64,000 bases of DNA, taken from positions 17,050,001 through 17,114,000 of the forward strand of contig CM060734.1 of assembly GCA_030704615.1 (NCBI GenBank), in the 5' to 3' direction. Position 1 is the first letter of the stretch, and each line of letters opens with the position of its first letter. Made by a program: the position numbers and the translations under genes. Below the pieces are notes generated by a model that saw only the letters and a list, made by a program, of their open reading frames with translations, ran no database searches and was not told where the DNA came from. Origin of the DNA: Takakia lepidozioides. Its lineage: Eukaryota > Streptophyta > Takakiopsida > Takakiales > Takakiaceae. Below, piece after piece: positions 1 to 12,035 of this stretch.

Positions 1-139
1 TTGCAGAGAGAGAGAGAGAGAGAGAGAGAATGCAAGAGGATAGTGCTTTATATACTTTTGTCTTGCGGCCGTATATCGTGTGTGGAATTCAACAATGTGA
101 TTTAATCAATACTTCAAAAGAATTTTTGTTCAACACCAG

Positions 140-3100
140 GAAGCTGCTCTGGAGGGGTTGCAACTAGCCAAAGCGTATGCACCCGATGCAGAAGCAAAGT
201 GGAGGCCTGAGGGTTTAGAGGCCATATTCCAGGACAAGACAATCCATGCAGTTGCTGTGGTTCTGCCAGCTCAAGCCCAGGTAGGCTCCTCTCCCACATG
301 AAGGGTGAAGACCAGATCCCTAATCTGGACGTGTCCTTGCACTGTGAATTTAGTCTTGGAATGGATATAATTCACTCTCGAAAGTAGCAGGAGGTATACA
401 ACGATGGCCAGTCTTCTCTGAATCAGTGTCATGTGTATGTGACCAATTACACACCTGGGTTCTTCTCTGTGCAGCTGGATGTTGTGCTGCAAGCGCTCCA
501 AGCAGGGAAGCATGTAATACAAGGTGAGGGCATTGCAGATGGGGGGACAAAGGCATAGATGTCAGGGAACACAGCAATTCATTCAATGTTGGATAATGTG
601 GGATTTCTCAATGTCAGATTACAGCTTGTGGAACTCAATACATTTATATTTTCACTCTCAGAAAATGGAATGTTGACCTATAGGAGAGTAGGTGCAGAGG
701 TATTAGCATATGGGGTGAATGTTGAGACAGAACTGTATGTTGGTATCTGCTGTAGTATGGAAATTCTGCCAAGCATGGTTGTGAACCCAACGTTTGACAT
801 TCCTTTATGGTGGCTATCCACACATCGTATGCGTGCTACAGTGTATTGGGCTAATTTAAACTGGTCTATCTGCATGGCTGTGGGCGGGAGTGAAGAGAAG
901 CCTGTGGGTCCAAGTAAGTCTCAACACCCTGTCTTGTTGTTGCTAAAGCTGTAACTGAGTTGATCAAGGTCACTTCACAAAGCGTCGACGCTGTGTAAGC
1001 TTATCATGTTGGCGACCTTTCCTCTTCTGCTTTGGTGGATGCCTTACCCCTCCTGGGCTCAGTTATACCTCCGCTTGTACATCTCTCTGCGCTTTTTCTC
1101 AGTTGTTGATGCCTTGCTATTCATACTACTCTGCCATTTTCCAGTTTTTTTCCCCTTCATGTGTCCTACTTACAGCTTCCATGCATGCAGCTGTTGAGGT
1201 TCTAACGCCTGGTCAGCATATCTGACCCTTTTTCCAGTTCTTGTCCCTTCATGCTTCGTACTGCTCCATCCGTGCAGCTGTTGAGGAAGTGCGAAAGACC
1301 TGGTCAGCATATCAAGCCCGTGCTGCGGATGGTGGCAAACTCCCAATTTGGGCAGTTGTGGAGAACTACCGTTTTGAGCCTGCACTGATAGAGGTGGTAA
1401 ACTCTATCTGCTACCTAATGTGGTTTTCAAACACATCTTTTGGATCTATCAACACTAAGTTGTGTCCGGAAAATCCATCCATGAAGGAATGATAAAGACT
1501 CTTTGTTCCAAAAGTTGTGTTGCGTATGGTGTGGAATAGTGATGCATGGAATGGTTAGCTAGAGTTTTCAACAAGTAGTCTAAACCAATATTGTTGCATA
1601 TTTCCTCACTGCCACCAGCTGACCGATATAAATTTAGAATCCACCTAACACTGCCTTTGGATCAACCAGACCTATGTGACAGTATTGTGGTTTGGCATTT
1701 CATGTGCAGACTTCAGGAGCTCTCTTTATGTCGGTCTTTGTCCACTCTCCGCACAGCTGGCTTCCAACATTTTTTGGTTTGAACACTCCCTCAGTGATGT
1801 TGGCGATCGAAGTTGGGAATTACCCGGTTGGTACTAATCATGGGTCCTGTGGGAAGCAGGCAGCAAAGCTGGTGAAGGATGTCGGAAAAATGACTGCATT
1901 TCAGGTGACAGTCAATGGTCCTATGAACAGGTCCGACCCTTACTTCTCGAGCACCAGGCGCCGTGATCCTGGTTTTAAGGTAGTACTCACATGTATGAAC
2001 TGATTTACCTTATGATTTGTAATAGCCTTGCATTCCATAAACAGCGCTGATGTTTCTGTGCATAAGACCATCTTTTGAGGGCTTTCGTGTGGATTCATTT
2101 TGGATGGTGGAGTACATTTCGTTGCAGGGGTACGCCTGGTACTGTATTTACTGTCATTATGATTTGTTTCTGTGCATTTAAATGGCTACATACAACACAA
2201 TTTATTAATTTGGCATATCTAATCAGACAGGTTTCTTGATAGCCTGAGCATGACCAAGTTGTCAACAGCTGGATTTAAAGCCCAGCTAATTTATGATAAC
2301 GAACCCATGTTATGGCGCTTCAGTCAATTTTTCTCACCTTCTCCAATAGGAACTGGAAATAAGGAGAGAACGGTGGAGGCCCAAAGGGGCCTTTCGGGAT
2401 GGACATTTTAGCTTAGTTTTTTGGGTCTATATCCAATAACAGGAAGCCTATGCCTTTGAGAGCAGCAAAAACTTGTCCAGTATCTACAAGTTGAGACCTG
2501 GGCATGAGGTCAGGGATATTTCTTCTAGAGCCCCTGTGCAACCTTGGTTGGTCTTGGAGAGGATAAAACACTTTAGAATTTTAAGGGCTGTTTTGTTGTG
2601 GGTGTTTCGCTTGACAGATTGTGGGGTGTGAGGTTGCTTCAGTGTCAGCCACTGCCACACATGTTGATCCAACCTTGCCACCCCCTGACAATGTGTCAGC
2701 ACTTCTGTAAGTAATAAAACTTGGGTTTTCCTCTTCTCCAATTACTCATCACAAGTGAGGATGTTGAACATTTCCTGGTTTGGGCCCAGTTTTTACCCAA
2801 ATGTTTATATGCAATGACTAAGTGAGACTTTTAATGATCCCCAGTCCTATCTAGCAGTGCTTACATCTAACCCTTTGCATGCTGCTTGCCGCCATAGGGC
2901 TAAGGCATCATTACTGGAAGGGTGCATTAATGTCGTGGAATGATCAGCTACAAACAACGGAACAATCAGAAGATAGGTGCAACTAGAAATACTCATTAGG
3001 ACTGTCTTTCAAGAGAAGATAGATGACCGGTGGAATTCTTTTTGGTAAAGTGCTTTATGTGTTCTGGATGTCAATTGGCCAGTCAGTTGTCGAATGGATG

Positions 3101-5485
3101 TGAAGGGCAGCTAGATGTTTCTTTCTCATCAACCTCACGCAAGGTTGCCTCCAACCCTTATGTCACTTTTTTGGAAAAGCATAGGTGAGCATGTATCTGC
3201 CAGACCAGATGTTGTTGCTCACTAACAATTGCACGTAACGCTGACTATGACATAAAATTGATCTCATTGTTCTACTGGGATACTCTGAAAACACCCGCAA
3301 GGCCTTGTCATGTATTGAAATCCACTAGGGTAAGATAATTCTGCCCAACCCATAGCACTGGTGGATATAATCCTATCATATGGACTCAAGCTGTAATTTA
3401 AGAACTGGTTGACTCATATAGTAGTGCATGATGTAAATATCAGCATCACCATTATAGCCTCTCCCTCGCAAGATGTGATACATATTGCTCGGGAATTGCA
3501 GAGCAGCAAAGAGAAGATACGTATTAGAGTATGGGTTGTAGCTTTGTGGCCATGTATCCTGTGCCCAGTTTGGACAGGGACAATATAGGGTGAAACCCCG
3601 ACATCTGTTTTGGGTTTATGTCTCCCCTCTCCTTTCTGGCTAAAATCTTCTTGTCCTCTGCCCTTCTTCTTACCCACTTCCTTCTCAATCCGAATTGTAT
3701 GTGGGGTCTATTGAAAGCAAAGTTCGCTGTTTATGGGTGTCCAGCCATGTCTATGTATTTTGCATCTCTCTTTCTGACATCCAGGAAGAATATTTCTCAG
3801 TCCCAAAAGAAAATTTGATGTGCAGATGAGCTGGCAGGTGGTGGGCTCCTCGGGCACAATGGAGGCTGAACACTGTATACAGGATGGGAAACATGGCTAC
3901 AAAGTATGGCCCTTGCTTACCCCTTCTCCTTTGGTCAAGGTCGGGTAGTGTAGGGGTACCAAAGAAGTGAAGATATGACCTTCTTTCAAGGTGTCCACAC
4001 TATGTGAGTTCTTTGAATGTCCACATGGTATCTGTTTCCAGTGAGTCAATGTTTCTTGCAGATAGAATGTACTCATAAGACGCTGTTTGCCGTAGCCTTG
4101 TGGCCATTGACCGGGCGCCCAGTTTGAGCGGAACACAAAGGGACAGAACCTACCTTTGTCAGGGGCTGACGCCGGTAGTAAGACTTACCTTGGAGTAAAC
4201 AATTGATCCGGGTTTTCCAGATATCCTCTAGAAATCCCTTTACACAAGCGTCAACCTGCTGTGTGTGGTTTGCCCAATAACTAGGCACTAAAAGGGCCTG
4301 GGCTTTTGGCTCAGCCTCGAGACTTTCAAAGTTAGTAAACAGAGGTACAATTCCCTTGATAGATTTGAAGAGAGCGTCTCTCTGGTGAGAGAACCCCGGA
4401 CAATGAATCAGAAAATGAATATTGTCTTCAGGTTGCCCGCACAACGGGCAATTGCACTCTCCCTTTCCTCTCTGCTTCTGTTTGCTGTTCAAAGGTAGGC
4501 TTCCCGCCCCGAGTTTAAATTTCAGTCTAGTGCCGAGAGTGGGTAGACCCTTGAGGTCATCCATGATGGCCCACCCCATGTCACAGACTGGAACTAAGTT
4601 CAGGGAAGTTTCTGCCTAACTTCATTCTTGCAGATAGAGCCCATCTTTTGAGGTTGGGATGTGTTCTAAAGCTCTCATGGGAGAAGGCAGTAAAAGTCTT
4701 TCGAATGACGGTAAGTTTTTGGCTCTTGAATTGCAGGCTGTCTTCCACCCTGCGAGTGGGAGCCCGTCCGAATTTTTTGGGCCCTTCTCAGGTGTGCAAG
4801 AGGAGCTCCAAGCCTTTGTACTGGATGTGGCAGACTCTGTGTTTGAGGTGATCCCAAACCACCTCTCCATCCCCTCCTGTCCTCTCCATCTCTCTTTCGT
4901 ACTGGCAGTCCAGCTACATTTGTCACATTTGTTACAAGTACAGGACTAGAGGAACATGCTGGAAAATTAACATCACTGAACATTGAACCACTAAGCTGAC
5001 TTAGTGATTTAGAATCTGATTTCAATAGCACTCTTGCTGTACAAATACATGAACAATTGTGAAGAAAACATTGTCTTACAGTGGCAATTCTGTAAAGGCT
5101 AGTATTTGCCAGAATGCATCCTCTTTAATGTGGGCATGTACACTGGCACTGATGTATGCCCATAGCTGAAGGAGCTTGTAACATCTTTTCTCATTAATTG
5201 ATGAAGCTCAGTGCACTCTGCCAACTGTGTGTTTGGGGGAGAGTCTTCTAACCTCCTATGCCCTGAATGGCGATGTTTGCTCAGGAAATGCCTATTGGTG
5301 AAGCAGATAAACGGAGCTCAGTATTGGAAGCCTTGCACGATGTGGCTGTTGTAGAGGCCATGCTGCAGTCTAGTGATAACAAAGGCATCCACACTGTTGT
5401 ACAAGTCGGACTCAGTGTGCAGCAGCTTCAAAGGTGTTTATCAGAGGTGATATTGGGAACTAGTTCCTGTCTGGTTTTAAATTAG
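140..5485 (+). CDS. Gfo/Idh/MocA-type NAD(P)-binding oxidoreductase, 5' partial, probably damaged
   Basis: Exons that join in phase: 140-280, 475-523, 896-913 (an 18-nt microexon), 1278-1393, 1860-1971, 2080-2138, 2618-2706, then 4737-4847 and 5285-5485. Diagnostic pieces are AVAVVLPAQAQ, the dinucleotide-fold segment LQALQAGKHVIQEKPVGPT, WAVVENYRFEPALIE, GGVHFVAGVRLIVGCE and a C-terminal block HDVAVVEAMLQS. These match the plant family of predicted dehydrogenases with a Rossmann N-terminus and a Gfo/Idh C-terminal fold; the substrate is unknown. The first exon, with the glycine-rich nucleotide loop, lies before base 1. Exon 2618-2706 ends in phase 2 but exon 4737 starts in phase 0, so at least one exon is missing between them. 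The conserved ~45-residue segment expected there (an FQLENGC-like block) was not found. An antisense LINE fragment lies in the gap. The tail after residue VVQ (about 25 residues) is not family-like. It may be a pseudogene or use an exon I cannot see. Confidence 0.75.
3400..4625 (-). mobile_element. Antisense LINE (non-LTR retrotransposon) 3' fragment
   Basis: The minus-strand reading frame at 4073-4579 carries the C-terminal zinc-binding motif of plant LINE reverse transcriptases (zf-RVT): CPLCGQPEDNIHFLIHCP, preceded by a stretch with GTRLKFKLGAG and followed by a typical ~100-residue tail. The reverse-transcriptase core is absent, so the copy is strongly 5' truncated. Downstream on the minus strand (3400-3680) a weakly similar piece recurs (QTGHRIHGHKAT against QTGRPVNGHKAT at 4090-4130), suggesting a partial duplication of the LINE 3' part. 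It lies opposite to the oxidoreductase exons, in the place of a missing exon. The limits are approximate because no poly(A) tail or target duplication was identified. Confidence 0.7.
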
Positions 5486-8400
5486 TCATCTCTCTTGCTG
5501 TCAAGATTAGGTCAAGCTTCAGATTCTATTCAATCTTTTAACAGATATGAGTTTGAGGCAGAGATGTTCTCTGGTGTATCTTACTCCAAACGAAGTTTTT
5601 CCAAGTTTTCTGATGCAAAATCTGACCAGTACATTTGCAATAATACTTGAACCAGCTTTTTTGCCCTCCCAAGGAAACCTGAGAACACTGTTCAGGTTTA
5701 CTGCACACGATTAGACCTTTCTTTTGGGGTCAGAATATTGATTCTTGATGAAATTTTAGTGCTCACTCTTACTTGCTTGCGCAAGCTTATCAGTTTGTCT
5801 TTGTCTGGATCTCATCGCTGACATCTCAGATCTTATCATGCTCATCGCTGATATCTCTTAAGAGTAGGAAAGATGGCAGATAGCATTGACAGTTTGCTCT
5901 CATAGCCCTTTTCTTCCTGATCGGCAGTGTCATCATATACAACAGGGTTAGTGTTAACCACTGTCAGTATTTACAGTAAAATCATATTGAAAGCTGTGTA
6001 CATGGATAGGATTGTGCTCAGGTGTATATGCTCGGATACATAGGGATTGCATTTTCAAGTTTTCAGAGATTTGTACGGTCTTGATGCACCAGAGTTGGCC
6101 TTCTCCTTCTCTTGTTCAGTGTGCAAAAGGGGTTCATTCTTCAATTGTAACTGGGAAGATTCAGATGAGGCTTTTCTTACCAGTGTAAGTTCTAGAGTAG
6201 TAAGGGAATATCTCACCGCCGGGAGTCTTACCAGCAGGAAGGGTGAGATGTTACCATTATCTTCATTAGCGCAAGAGGGTATCATCCTTGTGGGGGTTCC
6301 TATTGAGAATGGTAAATCTTCATCTATGCATGATGCTTCTTGCGAGGTACTGTTGCACCAGTGGGCAAAGTTTCAGTTGGTAGTGCATATCAGGTTTGCA
6401 GCGTGTTTCGCACAGTATGTCAAATATTCCTGGGTAGCATGGTTTACAGACCATTTTTCTCCCCTGCACCAAAAACATACTGTTGCTGCCATTTTGTCCT
6501 GCATGGACAGTTCATGCTTAATATGTTCAGCCTTACATCTATAGATGCGCTCAATTTCCTGTGCGAGTGAAGATTGTAGAAGCTTATACTCACCTTTCCG
6601 AAGATTAATCTCAACCCAATCATACGATGCAGCTTGCATAGGGATGCGTATAGCATAAACATGAATGTCCGCGTAGTGATCGCTCTCCCGCTTGGTGACT
6701 CGGTCTTAGTGCATATAACTTTTTGGGACATATAAGGCTGTAGGTATTACCATGATAGCTTGAAATCTGTGGTCCTGCTGTATCAGCTGTGAGGCAGCAA
6801 ATTTCAACCATTTGCAGTTGCTTACAAGCCTGTATCCTTCCCCAAAAGTGTTGAAATTGCCATCTGGGTACAGTACAATTTTAAGAGGAAGCATGACGGC
6901 GTTCAAGCAAGCAGCTTCTGCGTTTCGCATGTTGTTTAGATGCTTTCACCAACATGTACCCTCCATTTTTCACCCTGGAAGAGCTTCAGCATGTACCAGT
7001 TTCGACAGCACATACAAACTTTTACAAGCTTCGTTTGCTCCTCTGCCCTCCATGTGGATCTGCTAATATGCTTCCATCAATCCGTCCACCCCTACCTTTC
7101 GCTCAAGTACAAAGCATGACAAGGATACTGATGCTGTCAACCCTGAGGAACTAGGTAGTGTTAGGGCTTTGCGCGTATGGGAGTATTGAGCTTCAGTGTA
7201 ACATCCAACATCCTTCATTGTTGTGCCTGCAATCAAGTATACCCGCCTAAGATTATGGCTGGGAAATGCAAACTCAGATCTGTCCAACGTGTCACTCTCA
7301 CAAATCACTCCCACATTGAAAAATTGTCAACATTGAACAATAGATCAACGTGCACATGCTCACAACCTCCCCCAAATCGATATTTAGGTTGCATTCCAAC
7401 CAGGGACATCGACCTGGAACTAACAGACGGTGGACACAGAAATAAGTAACAGAAGTAGGAAGTGAGGGGTACAATCCAGACCCTCGTTTGCTGAAATGAT
7501 AACATCTTGAAGGAGTTGTCCACGGACTACACAAGAAATTGGACGGGTACGAGGCTGAGAAGAAAGGACGGTGGAGTATGCTGCATGGCGAGACTCAGTG
7601 GAACCTGTCAACTCTGCGGGCTTGAAAGAACGGACTCACGAATAATAGGTGGGTGTAACAGGAAGAAAAAGAAAAAGAAAAGTTCTGGAAGGACAACGCA
7701 AAAAGGCTTCGAAGTACAAATATCTTTGAGTTGGAGAAAAGAGGCGAAGAGTAGACAGGACGAGGAAAACCTTGGAACTAAGGGCCCATAACTCGAAACA
7801 GAAACTAGCTACGCAGCATGGATTGTGTTGGGCTCCGACATTGTGCACAGAAGCTCTCAAAAGCATGACGCACAAGCGAACTAGAAAAGCAGACACTGTG
7901 GAATGAATGGGAATAAACGGCAAACATCCCTGAAATTCTGTGGTCAGTCGCTGTTCTCTAAATAGATGACACAATCTGCAAGATTACAAGACAAATTCCA
8001 ACAGCACTTTCGGCACGCAATCTTGCTGATGAGCATGAATGGTGCTCAACATGTATATAGTTCTCAATGTTCAAAAGATACGACCAAACCTAAGATTGAA
8101 TCATTGACCCCGACAGTCCCTATACAACGACTTACCTCGGATGATACATCTCTCACCTCATAATCAAATGATCTCGACAGTCTCCCTAAAGTGTACTGAA
8201 CCCAGACAAATTTTTTGAACATATACAAAGATCCGCCGTGTGTAGGGTCCCCTCAAGAGGGATATTACAATCTAAAGTCTATTTCAGAACCCCTCCGAAG
8301 CTGAAAAGAAATAATTACAGGTCCAGCTAGGCCAAGTCTGATACATGAATGCTAGCCAGAGGACGCTATTATAGATACATTCGGGTCATGTTGCGGTCAA

Positions 8401-8772
8401 AAACATCTATTGCCTGCTTCGATGTACTCTGACAGTACAGATCTAGTGAGAAATCAGCCGATCTCAATGCCGATGATCCACCCACCAGCGAGGAGGAAAA
8501 GCTCCCTCCACTACCAGGCCGTGTTTTCGAAGCTTGCCCCCTGCAAAACATATGGACAGCACAATCAAAAAACTGACTACAAATTTCATGTCTTCAAGCG
8601 AATTACGACGAGGCACAAACCCTACTGCACAAGATGTGCTACACTTTACGGTTAAAACAGTACGTCGACAAACGTATAATCGAGTGACACTACCAGCCAT
8701 TATTTAACTGCATGAACTTCCGAAGCGAAAGACTATCCAGGATAGGTGAGACCAATCAAGAGCCTGAGGAGC
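5486..8772. other. Intergenic stretch with no recognised gene
   Basis: No family motif, RNA gene or clear transposon end was recognised. A + strand frame at 6047-6544 (165 codons, starting at TTG rather than ATG) is the longest, but its composition and lack of motifs do not support a gene. A short purine-rich run (AAGAAAAAGAAAAAG) lies near 7665. The 3' untranslated region of the minus-strand gene ending at 8773 should lie in the upper part of this interval. Confidence 0.5.
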
Positions 8773-9270
8773 TTACTCTTGAGTTGTAAGGTTGGCATCC
8801 ATCTCCGTTGCCTGGGCACTGATAACCATCCGGTTGAGCCTGCTGGTGCGCGGGGGACTTCTAGCTCCTGCAGGAGGAAGAGGAGGTGGGAATGAACTAC
8901 GCTTCACGATCTTTTCCCTGATCACAGGTTTAAAAGTTTCGGGCACAGGTACAGTTGAGGACCTCGCTGCATTTGAGGTGGAAGGCAAACGGGTTCCGCC
9001 AGCCTGCTCCTGCGCACGATGCAGACGGCATCGGAAAGAGCCCGGGTGTTTACTAGGCGAGCAAAGACACGTCATCTTGGGTGACGAAGCCGAAGACAGT
9101 ACGGATTTCTTTGCTACAATGGTTGCGGATGGAAGCACATTATCAGGAGAAGAGAAAGCCTTCCCCCTAGCTACAGTGTCGTTCTGCTGAGAAGCCAGCG
9201 ATTCCTTCTTTCCGGAATTGGAAGAGACGCGGGGCTTCAAAACAGCCTTGAGGAGGTTCGAAGCATGCAT
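8773..9270 (-). CDS. Plant serine-rich-protein-like, CLCSPSKHPGSFRC family (165 aa)
   Basis: The central motif CLCSPSKHPGSFRCRLHR is the signature of a plant-specific family annotated as serine-rich protein-related (Arabidopsis At5g11090/At5g25280 group); its biochemical role is not established. Residues around the motif are rich in Ser, Pro, Arg and Lys, with no signal peptide or membrane segment. The frame is open further upstream (to 9312), but I place the start at the ATG at 9270 (MHASNLLKAVLKPR). Just 5' of it on the minus strand is a strong acceptor (CTTTTTCCAG/GACC), so the upstream codons would be intron. The frame ends at TAA in 8773-8775. Length, motif position and a lack of stops indicate an intact gene. 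The C-terminal part after the motif (proline-rich, then RTSRLNRMV) also fits the family. Confidence 0.8.
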   Translation of the reverse strand: MHASNLLKAVLKPRVSSNSGKKESLASQQNDTVARGKAFSSPDNVLPSATIVAKKSVLSSASSPKMTCLCSPSKHPGSFRCRLHRAQEQAGGTRLPSTSNAARSSTVPVPETFKPVIREKIVKRSSFPPPLPPAGARSPPRTSRLNRMVISAQATEMDANLTTQE

Positions 9271-9284
9271 GATGTCAGTCCAAG

Positions 9285-10020
9285 GTCCTGGAAAAAGCAG
9301 AGACGCACACAATGCACTCAGTTAAGAGAACAAACAAAACATGAGAAGTCACAGAGTTTCACTGGAAATGCACATCGCCAACAGGCCGAAGAGAGGAGAT
9401 CAGTGCAGGAGAACTTCGAAACACAGAAAACAGAGAAGACAAGGGCAGTCTCTTGAATCGATGTCAAGTACAGATCACTACACACATATCCACGGTACCA
9501 AAAGGCACGAAAAAACTGAGAACGATCAAATCGAACAAACAAACGCACAGGCCACGGAGTACGAAAGTACCAGGTGCAAACACAATCACGTTCAGAACAC
9601 GGCTCGCCGAGAGACAGTAGACGGAAAAGAGGGAGATCAGTCACAAGGAACATAAGGTAAAGAACCGAATAAGAATCTGGCTGAAATGGCTCGTGGCAAG
9701 CAAAACACCAAGAGATCAAGCCTATAACAATCTTCCAAATTCACCAACACTTATCGGTCAAGAAAGAGCGAAGACAGAAGGGTAGGCAAGGCAGGAATGT
9801 GGAGCGCTGATAACTGTCGCTGCGTGCGACAGGGGAAAGAAGGAGGAGAATCGAGCGCAGGAAAACCAAAACGATCTGCAAACCCTCAGCCCCGGTCTTT
9901 ATGCGCAGGGTCGTGCGCAACTTTCCCACGCACCGGGCCGGCAGGTCACCTTGCCGGTAACTCCCGTGGCCGGTCCGCGTACGCGTCCGGCAGGCCCCCC
10001 TCGGAATGTTCCTGAATGTT
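9285..10020 (-). promoter_or_regulatory. Probable 5'UTR intron, leader and CpG-rich promoter of the serine-rich-like gene
   Basis: Read on the minus strand, a splice acceptor at about 9285 precedes the start codon, implying a leader intron occupying much of 9285-9740. Upstream, 9890-10015 is markedly GC- and CpG-rich (ACGCGTACGCGG, CCGGCCACGGG), unlike its surroundings. It is followed on the minus strand by a CT-rich stretch (TCTCCTCCTTCTTTCC) of the kind seen in plant 5' leaders. A TATA-like CATAAAG occurs near 9900. The exact transcription start and donor site are not resolved. Confidence 0.4.
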
Positions 10021-10457
10021 TTATTAGTCTTCTCGTTTGCGTAGTCTTTGACCTTCAAACCAGCGCAACGACTCAGGAGGTCTCAAGTTCCATTCCAGAT
10101 CAAGGATTTTATTGAGAGGATTGTATACTTTGGTCCGTCCACGTTTTTTCTTTGAAAATTGCGATCCCGCCAAGGCGTGCAAGATAGGGAAATGGGTCCC
10201 GAGCATCACAATGTATGAAAGAAAACTCTGTTTCAATTACACCACGTGGAAGGGGAGGGATCCGCCTACATCAATATCTTATGCATATGGTGGCAAAAGG
10301 TATGGGGAAAAATGGGATCTCTTGAGGTCATTACCTCTACTTATATTAATTTATTATATCATGGTTTGCAATTTTTTTTGGGGCATGCCTGTGTAGAGCC
10401 CCCTAGGTACTAGTAAGTATAAATAGTAAGATGCAGGGGAAGAGAGCCTGGCTCTCT

Positions 10458-10493
10458 TTATATACCCTAGGGCGGCGGTGGGACCTTCTAGAA
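10458..10493 (-). promoter_or_regulatory. HSE-like palindrome plus TATA box, left arm
   Basis: On the minus strand TTCTAGAA (10486-10493) is followed about 20 bp downstream by GGGTATATAAA (10458-10468) and then a CT-rich leader. TTCnnGAA is the two-unit core of a heat-shock element. Only two clear units are present, so heat response is an inference. Confidence 0.4.
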
Positions 10494-11285
10494 GGCAGCC
10501 CTAACACACGTCACTCCTAGAAACCACCACGCCTGCTTACCCCAATCTAACCATGAACCATCCCCTATTTAATAGGTCTTCCCTTCCTGCCTTTTTTTTC
10601 CGCCCCGCCTTACATGACAGTTATTAATTGAACTCCTGCTGTAGCTTACTATAACTCCTGCTTCATAATTCCTGGACCACTCTCTAATCCCCACACCCCC
10701 TTTCAAACATGGCCCCTTTATTCACTCCGTGACGCTCGCCGGCCTCCGTTTTGTGAAAGGTTAGAAATATGATTGCCGTGCTTCTCCCAGGAAGGAACCA
10801 CAGTGGAAGCTTGTACACTGCAAAGGACTCTATATCTTATTTTCCATAGTGCATAATTTTCTTAGGTCATCTACTACTATTTTTCGGGATATTCTAGGTG
10901 TGAATAGCCAATTTATCTGGGATATTTTTGTTCTGGGGTCAAATATGGCTTACTCGTCTTTGTGGAATTTGTTAGCAGGGGACATGCCGACTTAGCAGAT
11001 CCCTGACACTCGTTTGTGAAGGGTTAGAAATAAGGGGCCCAGGTTTGAAAGGGGGTGTGGGGATTAGAGAGTGGTCCAGGAATTAACTACGGCCCACAGA
11101 GAATGGGAAAAGGCTGTATCAAGGCTAAGAAGAGGGCTTGAAGAGGGCCCGAAAACTGCGCACCCGTGCTAGGGACATTAATACATGGATGGTGTGGCAG
11201 TGGGACCCAACAGCCGTACGCTTGGAGAAGTGTACGTGGCGGAGGCAATCTTCTAAGAAGGGTCCCTGCTAAGGGCTCGGCGGGC

Positions 11286-11322
11286 TTCTAGAAGGTCCCA
11301 CCGCCCAGTGAGGGTATATAAA
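11286..11322 (+). promoter_or_regulatory. HSE-like palindrome plus TATA box, right arm
   Basis: TTCTAGAA at 11286-11293 and GGGTATATAAA at 11312-11322 on the + strand form the mirror image of the left-arm module, pointing outward. Another TTCTAAGAA lies about 30 bp upstream (near 11252). The following leader GGGGCTCTCTTCCCCTCTCAC resembles a transcript start region. Confidence 0.4.
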
Positions 11323-12035
11323 CAGAATGGGGCTCTCTTCCCCTCTCACTTACAACTTACTCACTTACTAGTTACTAGTACCTATGGGGCTCTCTTCCCC
11401 TCTCACTCACTACTTATTCACTTACTAGTTACTAGTACCTAGGGGGCTCTGCACATGTAGGGCCCCAAAAAAACACAAACCATGACATAATAAATTAATA
11501 GAAGTAGAGCAAAGATGAATAAGGGGTCAATGTGGTTGCCAGGGGATGCTCCCTCGAGCGAGCAATAGTGGAAGCTCACACCGCAATGGACTCTAAGTTT
11601 AATGTATCTTATTTTCCGTAGTTCTGCATAAATATTTATAAAATAGGGCAATCTAGTATTTCTAGGGAATGATATTTTAGTGGTGAATACGTAGCCAATT
11701 ATCCGGGACATTTTTGTTCCGGTTAAATATGGCTTACTCATTATTTCTTGTCATTGCTGGCATCATTTGCCCAGCTTCCCACTCTTCCAAGTAGCTGAGC
11801 AAGCAACTACACTTTTCTAAGGCTGTTTGCGAATGGGAAGCATCCCATACTGCTTCCGCCGTTCCAAAGTATGTGCAGGTTTCTCATGATCAGTCTGCCA
11901 ACATTGACTATCCCCTCCAAGCAAATAAACAAATAAAGAACCCACCCACTTGTATTTGAACAGGAAACCATTCAATTTCAAATTCGTGGGAATTGCACCA
12001 TAATTTACGCTCCCTTGGGGGGAGACGAATATATA

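Larger units (their letters stand above)
10327..11510. mobile_element. Fold-back element with divergent promoter-like arms
   Basis: The left arm (about 10327-10505) and right arm (about 11280-11510) are inverted copies. Shared blocks include TAGAGCCCCCTAGGTACTAG, TTAATTTATTATATCATGGTTTG and GGTGGGACCTTCTAGAAG with a TATATA box. In the right arm a roughly 60-bp leader segment (GGGGCTCTCTTCCCCTCTCAC) is duplicated. An inner inverted pair (10655-10728 with 11015-11090) shares GGACCACTCTCTAATCCCCA. In addition, 10780-10960 is repeated directly at 11545-11745, partly beyond the right arm (GGCTTACTC at both ends). No transposase is present, so this is a non-autonomous, rearranged element. Confidence 0.65.

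Noticed and set aside
6047-6544. 165-codon plus-strand frame
   Set aside because: It starts at TTG, has no recognisable motif, and no splice context links it to the oxidoreductase.
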